The notes beneath the pieces were generated by a model. That model searched no databases. It was not told where the DNA came from and saw only the letters and a list, made by a program, of their open reading frames with translations. A program made the translations under genes and the position numbers. This document shows, one piece after another, positions 1 to 12,767 of a stretch of DNA of 64,000 nt. Within the stretch, counting starts at the first letter, position 1. Each line of letters begins with the position of its first letter. Source of the DNA: Sorghum bicolor (lineage: Eukaryota > Streptophyta > Magnoliopsida > Poales > Poaceae); NCBI RefSeq assembly GCF_000003195.3, contig NC_012871.2:7613997-7677996 (forward strand). The letters are read 5' to 3'.

Positions 1-560
1 TTGACAACTAATTACGTTCAAGGTAGTAATTGAATCTTTTGTACTGTTCTTCAGAAAACATAAATTGAAAGCATGTTACAAACTTAATAGTGGTAGAATA
101 AATATTCGTAACTACTTATCGTTCACCCAACATATATATAAGAAGCTCCACCCTTAGGTCGAACTGCATTCCACGCTCCAGCATAAAAATTTCCTGCTTA
201 CATCGTTTCCTTTGCGTATTGACACGAATTAACAACTTTTATGGTGGGGTTGAAGAATGCTGAGAAAATTAATTCGTCTACCTCATAACCATTGATGAGA
301 TCCAGGTACTACGTACTACTAGGATGGGACGCACTGCGATAGAAAAGAGAAGTTTCAGAATCAGGAATAGTATTTCCGACAGACATGGTCTCGTTGATCA
401 CACAACTGCTAACCGGCTGCCCAACTTCATGGAGTTGACCTGCCTGCGATTTGTGGGACGGTGAAGCTGGGATGGATTGGAGGAGTGAGAGAGACAAGCT
501 TGATTTGTCTTCATTGCAGAGGGATGTGAAGAGGAGTCGAGAAGCAGAGGGATTGGAAGA
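1..560 (+). repeat. Array copy A1: promoter/5'-gene module
   Basis: First copy of a module that recurs at 6580-7060, 9086-9600, 10292-10570 and 12768-13064/26431-26660. Each has, in order, a stretch resembling the opening of the window, a TATA-like motif (here near 133-145) followed by an 'agctccaccctt' block, a run ending in 'gggatgggacgcactg', and an ATG-led start of a reading frame (here 386) translating M-V/I-S-L-I. The frame in this copy is shifted after about seven codons. The gene family is not recognised. I infer a decayed tandem gene array. Confidence 0.6.
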
Positions 561-740
561 GTGACAGAAGGCTGGGGTGCATTGGATGAGTGAGAGAAAC
601 CAGCTGCCCAGCTTCAGGTTTCTGTTTTCTTTTTATTTCTCGGTGAAAGAATTGCAAGAGCTTGAAGCCTTCAACCAACAGTTGTGGTATCTCCATTGTG
701 CCATATACATTTTTCATTATAGTGCTAGGGTTTGTTGATA

Positions 741-905
741 GGAGCATGCTCTACAGCAATAACCATGGAGATTTCTGCACTTGCTTATAGTATTCAAACA
801 GTAATCTTCGTTTACCTTAAGAATTTGCAGCTTATTACGCTTCATACATTGTTCATGCAAAAGGTTCTAAGGTAGTATTTTGGATTTCGTTATCAGTACC
901 TCTGT
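741..905 (+). repeat. Short duplicated segment (partner at 3151-3360)
   Basis: The stretch starting with 'ataggagcatg', running through 'caataaccatgga' and ending near 'ctaaggtagt' recurs at 3151-3360 with scattered changes and a small internal duplication in the second copy. No coding content is seen. It is probably part of the same duplicated array unit as the promoter/5'-gene modules. Confidence 0.5.
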
Positions 906-1407
906 CCCCAAATGTATTAACTTGTTCTACAGTCATTGTATTTAAGTTCAACTAAATTTATTTATAGGAAAAAATGTCAATTCTTATGAGTAAACATAAG
1001 AACCTTCAGCTGAAGTTGTGCATAAACGGAGTCTCTAATGGCAAGCGTAACGTGTGTGGAGTGTGGACGGCTCGATGCCATGGACGAACATGCTAGCATG
1101 CGATGTCACCATGATCAAGAACAGATAAGGCCAGATCCCAGCTCAAGGCACTGAAGTAGCTTCCCTTAAAAAAAAAAAGATGCTCAAACAGCTAGCATTA
1201 ATTTCAAGAATTCGAGGTAGGAATCAAAGTGGAAGTAGACGCACGTACTCACGCTACCTTGGACGCTGCTGTCCACCGCTTACAAGAATTAGGGCCAGAA
1301 CAAGCACTGGATAGGAGACAGAAGTTCAATCTCAGGCTAAGCAGATCTTTTCATTATACCCACACAATGACAACCAAAATTTGTGTACTTAATAAATGTC
1401 GAGAAAA

Positions 1408-1490
1408 AGGCTAGTATTTCTAACAGACATGATCTCATTGATTGTGAACCAGCTGCTCAACTTCACAAAGCTTATCGGCCACAATCATTT
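1408..1490 (+). pseudogene. Fragment of the array gene 5' end
   Basis: A short piece matching only the ATG region of the repeated module. It begins 'ggctagtatttctaacag' and reads M-I-S-L-I-V-N-Q-L-L-N-F-T-K-L-I-G before decaying. No TATA or leader block precedes it, so this is a partial copy. It helps define the consensus N-terminus of the unidentified family. No function is proposed. Confidence 0.45.
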
Positions 1491-2485
1491 GAGGCGAAAC
1501 AACTTCACATGCACGCTTGGTGATGCCAGTCCAGGCTTATTAGGTGCGGCTCGCTGTGTGCACTAGCTAGGAGCCCTGGCCTACGAAGCATCACTGTCCA
1601 GGCTGGTTGCCAAAGGCGTGGCACTCCTGCCAGTCTGCCTATAATTGCCCAGGCTGAAGGACTTATCTAGTCCTCATTTCGATGGTGTGTTGCTCAGGAG
1701 TAAGAAGAGGAAGATGGTGAAGCGAACTATTGCGAGTCCGACAATGCCTGAATCAGCCCTTTCTCTATTAAGTGGTTAAGGTGTCAGCTGTCTCACGAAT
1801 CACGAGTGGATTAGCTAGTGATTAGCTAGAGGTGAGTTGCTTGAATGATGTAATCGTGATGTAGGAGCTTTGGGCTCATCGGGTATAAGTGTAACGACCT
1901 ATAAACAGGACCTCAATACTGAATGTATGAACTCCATCCTATCCATTCTTTTCTACCAGTATCTTTTCTTCTCCCTAAACCTGAACCCATATCTGTCTAT
2001 GGCTACTCCTCTTGCTTGATTGTTTCGGGACTGACATCTGGTATCGAAGGCGCGGATCTCGTCCGTCCGGCACCATCACAAAGGCCTTGGAGATGGTGGG
2101 ATCATTGGAGAACTGCCATCGCAGTTCGAGAGCATCAACAAGCACTTCATGGGATTCTAAACTATGTTGCTTGAAATGCTTGACAAAATGAGAGGGGTTG
2201 GGGCATGGAAGACAGGCACGGACGAAGTGTTTAGCACTGCTTCAGCATACCGAGAAGGTGGCAGAGTGCGTCGACCAAGCATCGGCGAGGTTGCACCAGC
2301 TCGAGGCACGGCCACCACCACCTCCACTCCACCGTCATCGCCTCTTCTTCGGTCGCTGGGACTATAGCACGCACCACCGCCGCACCGCGATTGTCGCCAG
2401 GGTGGCTTGATCTCAACTTGGCTCTGGAGCCATCAGTGCGCTGATCTGTGTTTGGTGGCGAGCGGCCCAGCAGGCGGCATCCACC

Positions 2486-2960
2486 CAAGGTTTTCTTTTT
2501 TGGTAGAAAATTTTTTTCGGCACGTGCCGATAAATAAGAAATTTCGAACATTTCGGAAATTTCGGATAAAATTTAAATAAATTCAAATTGATTTTTTAAA
2601 AAATTTGACATCATTTTACTAAAAAAACTTTCTAATGTATCACTCATCACAAATTTATATGATATTAACGAAATAACACAATATATTATTGCAGTAGTAC
2701 AGCGGGCTGACGGTGGGCGAGCTGCATATGCTAGTGTCACGGAATATGTGAGTGAGAAAATTAAATAATTTTGAAAAAATTTAGGGCTTTGATAAGACTA
2801 GAAGATATGGTGGGTCATTTTATTGTTGTTTGGAGTAATTTTGAAGCGAAACATGAATTTAACCGAAAAATTTGACCGATATAAAAATTTTTTCGGACCT
2901 CACCAAAAAATGCGAAATTTCGAAAATTTCGGCGAAATTTCGCCGAAAAAGAAAACCCTG
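2486..2960. mobile_element. hAT-type MITE, 475 bp, 8-bp TSD
   Basis: The ends are inverted: the left begins CAAGGTTTTCTTTTT and the right ends AAAAAGAAAACCCTG. They are flanked by an identical 8-bp direct repeat, CATCCACC, at 2478-2485 and 2961-2968. A CA(G)GG terminus with an 8-bp duplication is the hAT signature. The interior is AT-rich with repeated 'tttcggaaatttcg'-like palindromic motifs and no transposase, so it is non-autonomous. It splits a reading frame on the minus strand that is open on both sides of the insertion. Confidence 0.85.
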
Positions 2961-3150
2961 CATCCACCACGGCCACCGGGATATCTGCAGTAGGGTCCTT
3001 GTACCCCATCTGCAGTGCCCAGTCACGTGTTTGTTCCCTGCTGCTAATCCTCTTCAAATTTCTCAACGCGGTCCTTTTTAAATGGACTTGTAGAGGCAAG
3101 TACACAAACTATATATAAATTATTGGATTGGCACAATGTTAATATACACA

Positions 3151-3360
3151 GGTGGATAGGAGCATGATTTACAGCAATAACCATGGAAATTCCTGCACAT
3201 GCTTATGACCCATAAACACTAATTTTTGTTTATACCTTAAGAATGCACATTCGGATATGAATTTGAAGATTATTAAACTTAGTACAGATTATTAAACTTA
3301 GTACATTGCTCACGCAAAAGGCTCTAAGGTAGTCTGTTTTGGATTTTGTTGTAAGTACAT
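3151..3360 (+). repeat. Second copy of the 741-905 segment
   Basis: Diverged duplicate of 741-905, sharing the 'gataggagcatg' start and the 'gctctaaggtagt' end. It contains an internal direct repeat around 'attattaaacttagtaca' (about 3270-3305) that the first copy lacks. Confidence 0.5.
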
Positions 3361-3462
3361 CCAGATGATAAGTGATGCTTTGGACATCCACTGATCTTTG
3401 TTGAAGTATAAGTGAATTGTTCATCTGTTTCTATCTGAAGGACCGAAAACGGCGACCAGAGG

Positions 3463-5760
3463 TGTTGAATGGGAGCCTTAAATTTTCTCTAGAAAATATT
3501 TGGCCACTGTCCCGAGTTCACCGCCAAACGCGCAACAACTCTAAATCTAGAATACTCACGCCAACTGGTGACCGAAGTAACTAGAGTAATTCCTTAGGGC
3601 TATAGAAACTCAATGCAACAGACGAATGCAAATCGGAGTCCAAACGACTAAGTTGTGCACAAAACGGAAAATCAGGGTCAGAGAAAATTCATTAGAAAAT
3701 CACCTAGAAAAACGGACAGAGTAACGGCTTAAAAATGGAGCACTCTATTTTACCAGCGACAACTGATCCCTGCAAAAACAAATCACTTAAATTGGATTTG
3801 CTGGGCACTCGATGGTGCATGGCCTACCAATCAGCTACAACACTAACCACATCTGCAGAAGATGAGAGCATACACAGTATCCACTAGAATTCCAAAGCCG
3901 AAGTCTTGACTGGCCTCTTCAAAGTAAAGCACTGAATACACCCTGCTGAACTCTGCTTGCTGTACGAGCACAAAGGCACAAGAACAGGCGCTGCTCACCA
4001 GAGCACTCTCGGTTCTTGATAACCTGAGTTGGTAGCGCTGCTGCCTTCTGCTTTGTAACAGAGAGCGGCCACAAGAACGAAATCAAAGAGAGCAACAAGC
4101 TAAAAAGATACTAAATAAGGGAATAAACAAATCCAAATACTATTGCTTGAAAGCGGCACCACTTGAAACCATCTCCAATTTACGGGAGCAAGAAATACGT
4201 CAAAACGATAAATAAAAATAAAAAAAAAACAAGCTGCTGCACACGAACAGCTGAGAGAGAAAGGCCTCGAGGCCTGGGCAACTGCTGGATGGGAGGCGCC
4301 CAGCGCTGCAGCGTAGCTGCTGTTTCTCCCCGGACCTGCACGAGATCAACGAACTGAAGAACAAAGCAGTGGACAGGTGCTACACTGCCCAAGAAGCACT
4401 GCGGATGAACCAAAACTGGAGCCCGACATCTTGACAAACAGAAAAAGATCGGGACCAAAATTCGAGTGGATCTCTCTCGAATCAAAAGCTTTTGAACTCA
4501 AACGTTCCACAGATGAAATTCGCCTAGCTACCAACAACTACCCCAGAAATCATAGCAAGAGACGACTAAAACTCTGAAAAGTCTAGATCGAAATCAAGAA
4601 CGTACTAGGGGAACAAAAGAAGAACTTAGTGAATGAAAAATCACAGCTTCATTAGGATGCATCCCGGAGGTCACGGTGGGCCTCACTTCCCAAGCCAAAA
4701 ATCTCAGCACACAAGGACGAATTTTTCCAGGTTTTTGGACCTCCCTCTCGTGCTCACGGTGGTAAGAAAACCTAAGCTTAAAAATGAAAAACGAAAAGTG
4801 GAGAAAAAGTAGGGGAGAGTTGTGGACTCCCCCGCCTATTTCACTGGGCTATTATACATTCTCATATTGCCCCTAGATATTTTTTAAGCGAATCACGTAG
4901 CTAAGGGCACTATGGTCCAACTCGAGTTTTCGTGATCTGACGGCCACTGCGCCTCCTCACCGGTAGCCTCACTCCGAAGCGATCTCACCGATGCCGCCAC
5001 GTGTCGTCCGTCCGCATCGGGACCTCTACTCGGGTTTTGAGGCCCAAACCCGCGAAACCCACCGCGAGTAGCGTACTCCATACGCTTCTCCGCCACTCGA
5101 CATGTGTCACCGTCGTCCTTGACCGGCTGGCCCTCCAAGTCCTTTTGAGCCTCGCTAGACTCGCACGTCCGCCATCTTGACTTAGTCAACACGGTCACTC
5201 CCATGTACACTTGTGCTTGTCGATGTTCCAGATGTCAGCCACTGCGGCTGGTCACCCGGCCTTCTGGTCCGTCAGTCCAAGCCTCACGTCCGCCCTTCAC
5301 CGCTCTAGGTCTATCGGTACGACACGTCTCTACTTGACCTTCTTCTCGGCGTCGACCACTGCCTTCGAGCTCCATATCTAACCAAGAGACATGTCACACA
5401 CATAGCTTTCGTCATGGTAATGTTAGTCACCAACTCAACTTATTCGTGGATCACGTTGACAATCACTCATCACAAAACGAACCACAAGGATACTTCTCGA
5501 CCTTGTGTTCACACTATCACTCCTACAGAAAAGGACACCACTACCCCAATTAGATCAAAATTGGTAGTAACAAGTGATAGGTTGTTTCGAAATAGGCAGT
5601 CATAACTCATTGTCCCTACCGGTTCCTTCAAAACCAGTGGTGATAACAAGCTATGACTGCTAGTTGTTGTTGACAAGCGGCAATGATAGTATCACTGTTC
5701 ATTGTGGTTCACAGCAAGCAATGTTGAGTGTCTGCACTCGAAAGTTTGTTTAGTTCATGT
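3463..5760. other. Non-coding, LTR-like retroelement debris
   Basis: No supportable gene. The block starts TGTTGAATGG. On the minus strand it carries a TATA-like 'gtataatagccca' near 4855, followed by a leader-like, GC-mixed region, which resembles an LTR promoter in minus orientation. No confident matching terminus or target duplication was found, so family and boundaries are unresolved. The open frames here are short and unconvincing. Confidence 0.3.
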
Positions 5761-5995
5761 TTGAGTCCAGACCCACATAGCTGCATCCTCTCTTCTCTCT
5801 TCTCCCAGATCTCTCTGATGAGCCCATGGCTCCTCAAGATACTCTTGCAACCGAATCTGGCAATATTTCAAATATGGAAGGCAATTCTTTGAAGTCACCT
5901 AGCCTGTTTATTTTGGAGTTGTTCCTTTCGATAAGAACGATAGCAAGAACCTGGAGAAATTCAGTATTTATACCCAGGCTTCAAAGCTCAGTTTC

Positions 5996-7060
5996 AATGA
6001 GTTCACAAAATTGATCCAATTTTTTTTTTATTTTTATGAAAAATTATATGATTGAATTTTTTAGCGCATCTCATGAGGACTACCATGGAGCCTCCAATTA
6101 ATAATAGTAAGATATGGTGAACTAGTTTATCTTCTTCTAGAATAATACCCACATATGGATCTTGAAAATCAGTTTGACCTATAATTAACTAATATAATTT
6201 GCTATATTTTAAACTGGTGTACTTGTTTGAGTGAGGAGGCAAAGGCATGTTTTGCTAAATAACTAAGTCAAATAATGTTGTCATTTTAGACAACATAATT
6301 GACTTGTTTTCTGTTTATTACTTTTGTTGTCTATAAAATGGTTTCTTGTTTCTGAACGAAGGTAGCATGCCTTACTTAATTATATTGGACCACCAGCTAC
6401 ATATGGTGCTGCAGTGAAATAAAATGTAGCCTTTCAAAAAATATGAAATAAAATGTCAGAATAACATGACAGTATAAAAAAATAGAAGGAAATACGAGTA
6501 CATTTCTAGCAAACTCCGAAGCAATATATTTCTATCACTAAAAGGATATGCAGTACATTAATTAACATAATGATATATAATGTGCAGAGTTTACTGACAA
6601 CTGGAAGTAGCACTACTAGCAATCTTTTCTACTCGATCATCTCCAGAAAACATAAATGTGGAGCACTGTTAGAGACATAATTGCTGAACAAACGTTTGTA
6701 GCTACCTACCTAGCTATCTGGTATCTCAGCTATATCAGCCATCCAACATATAAAGAAGCTCCATCCTTGGCACGCTTCCACTCCATAAACATTTTCTCTT
6801 TCTTGCCATTCCTTTGCATATGGATGATTTCCTTTGAAAATCCTTCTACATAATATCCATGGATGATTTCTGGTTGTGTATGGGGATGGGACGCACTGGG
6901 ATAGAAGAGAGGAGCCCTAGACACAAGATAACTATTTGTAACAGACATGATCTCGTTAATCGCAAACGAGCTGCCCAATCTGACGAGGCTGATCGGCCAG
7001 AGATTTGCACTCAATGCAGTGAATTCCATCATGTATGAACAAGACTGCGAACTTCAAGGG
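5996..7060 (+). repeat. Segmental duplicate 1 with array copy A2
   Basis: This ~1.1-kb block is paralogous to 8400-9600. Shared landmarks are 'cacaaaattgat', 'ggcaaaggcatgtttt', 'gtgctgcagtgaaataaaa', the TATA-like 'catataaagaagctcc' (about 6748) and the ATG region at 6948. Here the frame reads M-I-S-L-I-A-N-E-L-P-N-L-T-R-L-I-G and stays open for about 70 codons, the best-preserved 5' end in the array. This copy lacks the mini-CACTA found in the other one. Confidence 0.65.
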
Positions 7061-8400
7061 GGCAGGAGGAGATGGTGGTATCGAACAAGTAAAAGTTGGT
7101 GGCATCGTTTGTCTCAGCCAGTCAACGTCATTGTTGATCTGAGAAGCACATGGAGCTGAGGTGCAGCAGGATGACGAGTGTTGTGCCCAGGAGCTGGATC
7201 TTCAGCAAAGCTCGATGGGGAAGATACTGGCCACTGCTCAGCAGCTCGTGTGTGTCGCCCTCTACGTGTTCGGATGCCCACGGTTGTCGACTACAGCTCG
7301 CGTTCAATCATGCCAGTCATATTAATAGCTCCTACAAATGCAGGATACTACACTATTGCTCCCTCTTTGTATTGATTGCCTGCTAGTGATGTTTTTTATT
7401 TGATTGATACTCTGCTATGCTTGTAGTAGTAGGCCTTCAGTGCTAGTTTCTGTTTGATTCTTAGCAGTAGTACTTACTTACTCGTATGTGCAATGCTTGG
7501 AGATAATAATCTGCTCTAGTGGGTGCCGGACAATCTGAGTAATGCCATGAGCAGTGGCCTTCAATTTTTCCAAATATGATGTTTCTACGCTTTCTTGCAT
7601 TCTTATAGGAGTATTTATACTATTAGAATATTGGGTGCACCATGCATGGAGGAGGGTGCACAGTATAGAGGGTTGACATTTTGCCAAACAGCAGTGATAG
7701 GTGATTATATATGTAGTATTGTATCAACTTAAATTTGAACTAGTTGGTGCACGTAATCCAATATGATATTAGAGCAAGAGGTCTTAAGTTTGAATCTGGC
7801 TAGTGCAATTAATTAAAATAAAGTTATTGCTCACTCTTATTCCATGTCTAAAACCTAAGAAGCCTCTACGTGAAGAGAAATAAAATGTGAATTGCCCACC
7901 TTTATCATCAGCTTAAACATTTTGGGTTGAATTATTGATCGGTGCACGCAACTCTATAATCTCAGTTCTAACCCTTGAATTGCATGCACCTACAAAGTTT
8001 TAGTAGCATAGTAATTTTCCATTTTTCATGATAAAAAAGGTAAACAATTAGCTCTAAGAAATACTCATCAGAGTGGTGATAAGCCCAACAGTGGTATCTC
8101 AGAGAAATATGGATCTATAAATGTATTTTAATTCATTTTTAGTAATGGTAGAAATAGTAATTTAGGTGTTATTTGGATTGAGCGTCATAATATTATAGTG
8201 ACTGGGTAATTTAGGTGATTATTAAAATTGTTTCATAATGGCACAGTGGGTAGCTACAAATGTATTAGGAGGTTATTTTAGGTTATGTTTCAAAATGACA
8301 TAACAAGTTTTAATTGTACATTTAGTGGTTACTTTGCGTTGCATTTCATAATGGTAAATGTTTATTTATAGTTTTTTAGAACCGGAATTGATCGATGACT
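7061..8400. other. No supportable gene
   Basis: 7061-7380 may hold decayed downstream exon sequence of the array gene (short open frames, nothing recognised). The rest is AT-rich. Around 7735-7800 there is a tRNA-promoter-like motif ('agtttgaatct'), discussed as a finding. Confidence 0.4.
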
Positions 8401-9600
8401 ACCAGCAGTATCATCAGTTTACAAAATTGATGACCAAATATTTTTTATTCTTATGATAATTTATATAATTGATTTATTAGTGCAACTTATGATCTACCAT
8501 AAACCTGAATATCCTTAAGGGTCAGAAACACTCAAGGGAAGCCCTAAAATTACCAAGGAAATCAATACTGACGGCTAGCACTCAAGGAGTGACCACTAAA
8601 GGTAGAGTGATAGGGAAATAGCTATTCCATTTTTTTGTAGTGTGAGGACTAACATGGGGCCTCGAATTAACAATAGCAGATTGACCTACTGTTAAACTAG
8701 TATAATATGCTCTGTATTAAACTGGTGTACTTGTTCAAGTGAGGTAGCTAGCAAAGGCATGTTTGGCTAAATACTACCGCTGGTCAAATAATGTTGTCGT
8801 TTCAAACAATGTAATTGACTTGTTTGCTGTTCACTTTGGTTGTCTAAACTGGTATCTTCTTTCTCAACGAAGGTAGCATGTTCATTACTTATAATGGGCT
8901 GATACATCTGGTGCTGCAGTGAAATAAAATGTAGCCTTTCAAAAACAACTGAAAACAAACATCCGAATAACATGACACTAGAAAAAAGTGTGGTCATACG
9001 AGTACATTTCTAGGAAGTACGACTACATTCTATCACTGAAAGGGTATCCACTACATTAATATAATGATATTTATGTGCAGAATTTACTGACAACCGTAAG
9101 TAGCACTACTAGCAATCCTTTCTTTTCTTCTCCAGAAAACATAAATGTACAAGCACTGTTAGAAACTTAACTGCAGAACAAATGTCTGTAGCTACCTACC
9201 TATCTGGTATCAGCCATCACCCATCTAACATACTATAAAGAAGACGTGGCCTTTGGCAAGCTTCCACTCCAAAAACATTTCCTACTTTTCGGCTTTCCTT
9301 TGCATGCGACACAATCAGTATTCGTCTACATAATATCCATGGATGATTTCTTGATGTGTATGGGGATGGGACGCACTGGGATAGCAGAGAGGTATCACAG
9401 ATAGCACCGAAGTGTTTGTAACCGAAACGATCTCGTTGATCGCAAACAAAGCTACCCAACCCCACGACGAAGCTGATCAGCCATAAATTTGCGTTCAGTG
9501 CAGTGGAATCCAGCATGTACGTCGTCTTGCCATATGAACAAGACTTTGAACTTCGAGGTGGCATGTCGCTGGTGAGATCGTGGTGTCGAACCAGTAAAAT
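8400..9600 (+). repeat. Segmental duplicate 2 with array copy A3
   Basis: Paralogue of 5996-7060 in the same orientation. It contains the TATA-like 'ctataaagaag' near 9231 and the 'gggatgggacgcactggg' block. The start codon is changed to ACG (about 9428) and the following frame is shifted, so this copy cannot encode the protein start. It carries a 150-bp mini-CACTA at 8493-8642 that is absent from duplicate 1. Confidence 0.65.
8493..8642. mobile_element. Mini-CACTA, TSD TGA, with paralogous empty site
   Basis: The right end is TTTTTTTGTAGTG, a CACTA terminus read inward. The left end is a degenerate 'tctaccataaacctgaat', matching the outer CACTA at 13065. TGA flanks it on both sides (8490-8492, 8643-8645). 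The paralogous block has an uninterrupted 'ctcatgaggacta' at about 6070-6082, which is the empty site with a single TGA. The interior resembles the left arm of the outer CACTA ('cactcaagga' motifs). Confidence 0.8.
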
Positions 9601-9639
9601 ATGGTGGTGTCGTTTCTCAGCCAGTCCACTTTAGTTTAT

Positions 9640-10290
9640 CCCAGGAGCAACACAGCGATGCGACGTGCAAGGTGAACTTGCCAAAGACAGTAGTGAAGAA
9701 ACACGTAGTAGCTGGGGTTCTCGTCAATAGCCAGAGGAATGACGCACATGTACTTAATATAATGTGATCCCAAATGAACATATATTATTTATTAGATTGG
9801 CAAATTATGTTAGGTTTACTAAACTATTACTACAATGAGAGTGATCTTTAAGTCAAAATGGATCTGCAGTGTCAATGCGTCTAGAGAAATTAATTTCTAG
9901 AGGCGGCCAAAAATCAACTGTCAGGCCTCTAGAATTCAATCTCTAGAGGTGGCTAGAAACATTTGCTGCCTCTAGAGATCGATCTTCAAAGGTCATTTCT
10001 TCTCTATCACCACTAAAAATATTTTTGCAATGTCTATAATTTTCCTGTCATACCTTAAATTTCATTTTCCGCAAAATTTGATATTTCATTTCTAACCTCT
10101 TGAAAAACATCAACATTACTATCATATTCTCCACATTGTATTCATATTGTCAATAGTAATATAGCACCAATATGTCATCAACATTTATACATGCAATTCA
10201 ATCCAATGCAAACATCACATTGAAAATTTTTTGCATATTAATACTTTTTTATACACTTCGTTAAAAAAATATTGGGGGTGTGGAAGGAGC
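9640..10290. other. No gene; CACTA-like subterminal motif cluster
   Basis: AT-rich with no coding sequence. Between about 9890 and 9985 a 'tctagaggcggc'/'ctctagaggtggc' motif recurs in both orientations, the look of a CACTA subterminal region. No matched CACTA terminus or target duplication was found, so it is recorded only as a probable fragment. Confidence 0.3.
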
Positions 10291-10291
10291 A

Positions 10292-10570
10292 GTAGAACAA
10301 ATGCTAGTGACTACCATCCTATCACCCATCCAACATATAAGAAGCTCTACCCTTGGCTGAGTTGACTCCTTGGCACTCACCATAAACATTTCCTGCTTAC
10401 CTCTTTTCTGTCACCTGCCATACAATCATTGTTCATGGGTCGGCGGAAGATAGCCAAGGAGATTCGATCATCTACTGATAACCATATGATGATTTCTGGG
10501 TATATATTGGGATAGAAAAGAGGATCGGAGTCTTAGAAACAAGACCAATTTCTAATAGACACAGTCGCTA
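10292..10570 (+). repeat. Array copy A4 (truncated)
   Basis: Partial array module with 'gtagaacaaatgctagtgac', the TATA-like 'catataagaagctct' (about 10333) and the 'taaacatttcctgcttacc' leader. It decays at 'ttctaatagacacagtcgc', where the ATG of other copies is replaced by CAG. No protein start remains. Confidence 0.55.
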
Positions 10571-12767
10571 TATATTTTCCTTGGCATGCAGTTCTGGCAC
10601 CAAGGTAATTTGCATCGAGAAATTAGTGATCCACCAAGTATATCTAATTTCCTGAGGGCCTCAAACCACCTAGGAAATGTGTCAAAAAGGTTTTAACCTC
10701 ATAAAAAACCATGCGGCCACCAGGATTAGAACTCACAACATCAACCCTTGCATTGTGTGTTGCATCCTGATAGCAATCTCTCCTGATGCTAACAAATAGT
10801 AAATCGTAGCACTGATTCTCCACATGCTTGCTTTGCTTGCTTCCAAGGCTTGGTCTCCACATCATATTGTATGTGGATTTGAGATTGCAAGTCACGGGAA
10901 CAGTCTCCTGAGGCAGCAGCGGCCCATCGAGTAGGAGCTAGTCGTGCCCTGCCACAGTGCCGAGCTGGCCTGCATACATGCATCCGCACGCTGAGTGCTC
11001 ACGCCCTTCGCCGTTTGGAGGAAGGAACGAACACGCGAAGCAGCAACAAACCAATCGGAGCGGGTGGACACATGCATGGTCAGGCTCTTATATATTGTGG
11101 ATACGGTAGAGCCCCATACAAGACTGATGGATTAATTAACAAATTAAGAAAGTTTTAATTAGTATTCAGTTACTTTAAAGTGCATGCATAATTTTTTGGA
11201 GGTCGACCAGAGCAAAACTCTAAAGATAATTATAATGACAATTTGATTTATTCTCTGGTCTCTAGAGAGTTTACTCACACATGTTATTATGGAAAATAGT
11301 CTAAATTAACCACCTATATATACACGCAGATGAGTTTATAGTACATTTTACATTATTCTCAATGGTTTACGTTACATGGTTGTCAATCTGTCTAAAAACG
11401 AGTGTGCTGCATACCCTTCATCACTTCATGTATTCCACGTGGGATATAATTGTGCCCACGTCCTGTGAGTGCTGTATATACTCCCTATGCCTATCTAGAA
11501 ATCCAGATGTATCAGTACGTACGTGGTTATATAATGACCATTGTAGCAACATACTTTCGTAGACTCAGACGTGTATATATATGAACGTGCTCCCAATGTA
11601 ACTACCTGGTGGACAGGTGAATAATCAAAATGAGAGCGTAAAATCACTTGCTTCCTGGTTCAACAGAGACAATCTATAATATCCAAAACAATGAGGAGGT
11701 GTTGATGAGCACAACAATATAGCACTCAATGGGAATTTAGTGGTGACCCGGCCATGAAAGGACTCTAGCTAATTCGTGGGGATGGGATGCATCAAGAGTT
11801 TTAGTTCCAACAGAACTGAGACAGGTCGAGCCAAAATACAACCTAATTGTTGTAAATGTGTGAAATATTTAATTGTACTAGGGTTAGGCGGAGCTAGGTG
11901 TCTACCTCTTTCAACCCGGACTCTCTTTAAAAAGAAGAGGGATGTTGTTCTAAACCAAGGGGAAAGAGAGGCAGCATAACCACATAGTGACAGGCTTGCA
12001 GGTAACATCATTATCAAATCTCGAGTCTCCTTTTTCTTATTAAAGACTTGTAAATGTATCAAATCTCGAGTCTCCGTCTTCTTATTAAAGAATTACATTT
12101 GTAGTTGTTTGTTTTGTAAAAATAATACATCTTGATTTGTTTTTAAAATGTATATATTCATCTAAAGTAACAACATGATTTGTTTATGAAATTTTGTTTT
12201 TGACATTGGTGAATGAATCATTTAGCACAACATTTTAAAAACACACGATTTGTATTTTAAATGGTGAAATATAAAAGAGTAAAGTCCACCACCAGTCCTT
12301 AAACTTGTACTGTTGTGTCATCCCGATCCCTAAACTCTCAAATCGACCGTTTAGGTCCTCGAACTTGTTCGTTTGTGTCATTTCTGTCCCTAAACTTGTT
12401 CAGTTCTATCATCCCAATCCTTAAACTTAGAAATCACTGATAGTTTATACATATTAAAAAAAAAGTGTCACTATATTCATCATAATTTCATGGTATTATC
12501 TATTTGGTGTAATAAATCTTAAAATCCTCTCTATAAGTCAACTTGGTCAAACCCAAAAGTATGCCTTAAAACAAATGATTGAGTATTCCTTTTTGGATAG
12601 TAGGTAGTATATAGGAAGGCACGGTCGGAACGTTGTTCTTATTATCTTGGACTATCAAGACATTCGTTGTAGTCAAATTATAAATATCAAGAAGGATAGA
12701 TGGCTCCATAAAGTAGCAAACGAGCTATGATCTGTTACTGAAAAGGATATGCACCGTATATATAACA
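10571..12767. other. No supportable gene
   Basis: Mixed AT-rich sequence. About 10711-10800 carries a tRNA-like box-B remnant on the minus strand. About 12275-12430 has a repeated 'cctaaactt' motif at irregular 40-60 bp spacing, a pattern common in grass transposon ends. The open frames here are short and have no recognisable domain. Confidence 0.35.

Noticed and set aside
3463..5388. Solo LTR with near-matching flanks (AGAGG/AGAGA)
   Set aside because: The flanks match at four of five bases and the proposed ends are weak (TGTTG/TAACCA), so it is recorded only as LTR-like debris.
7735..7990. Possible tRNA gene or SINE from a B-box-like word
   Set aside because: Only the B-box-like word is convincing; no cloverleaf can be formed from the flanking sequence.
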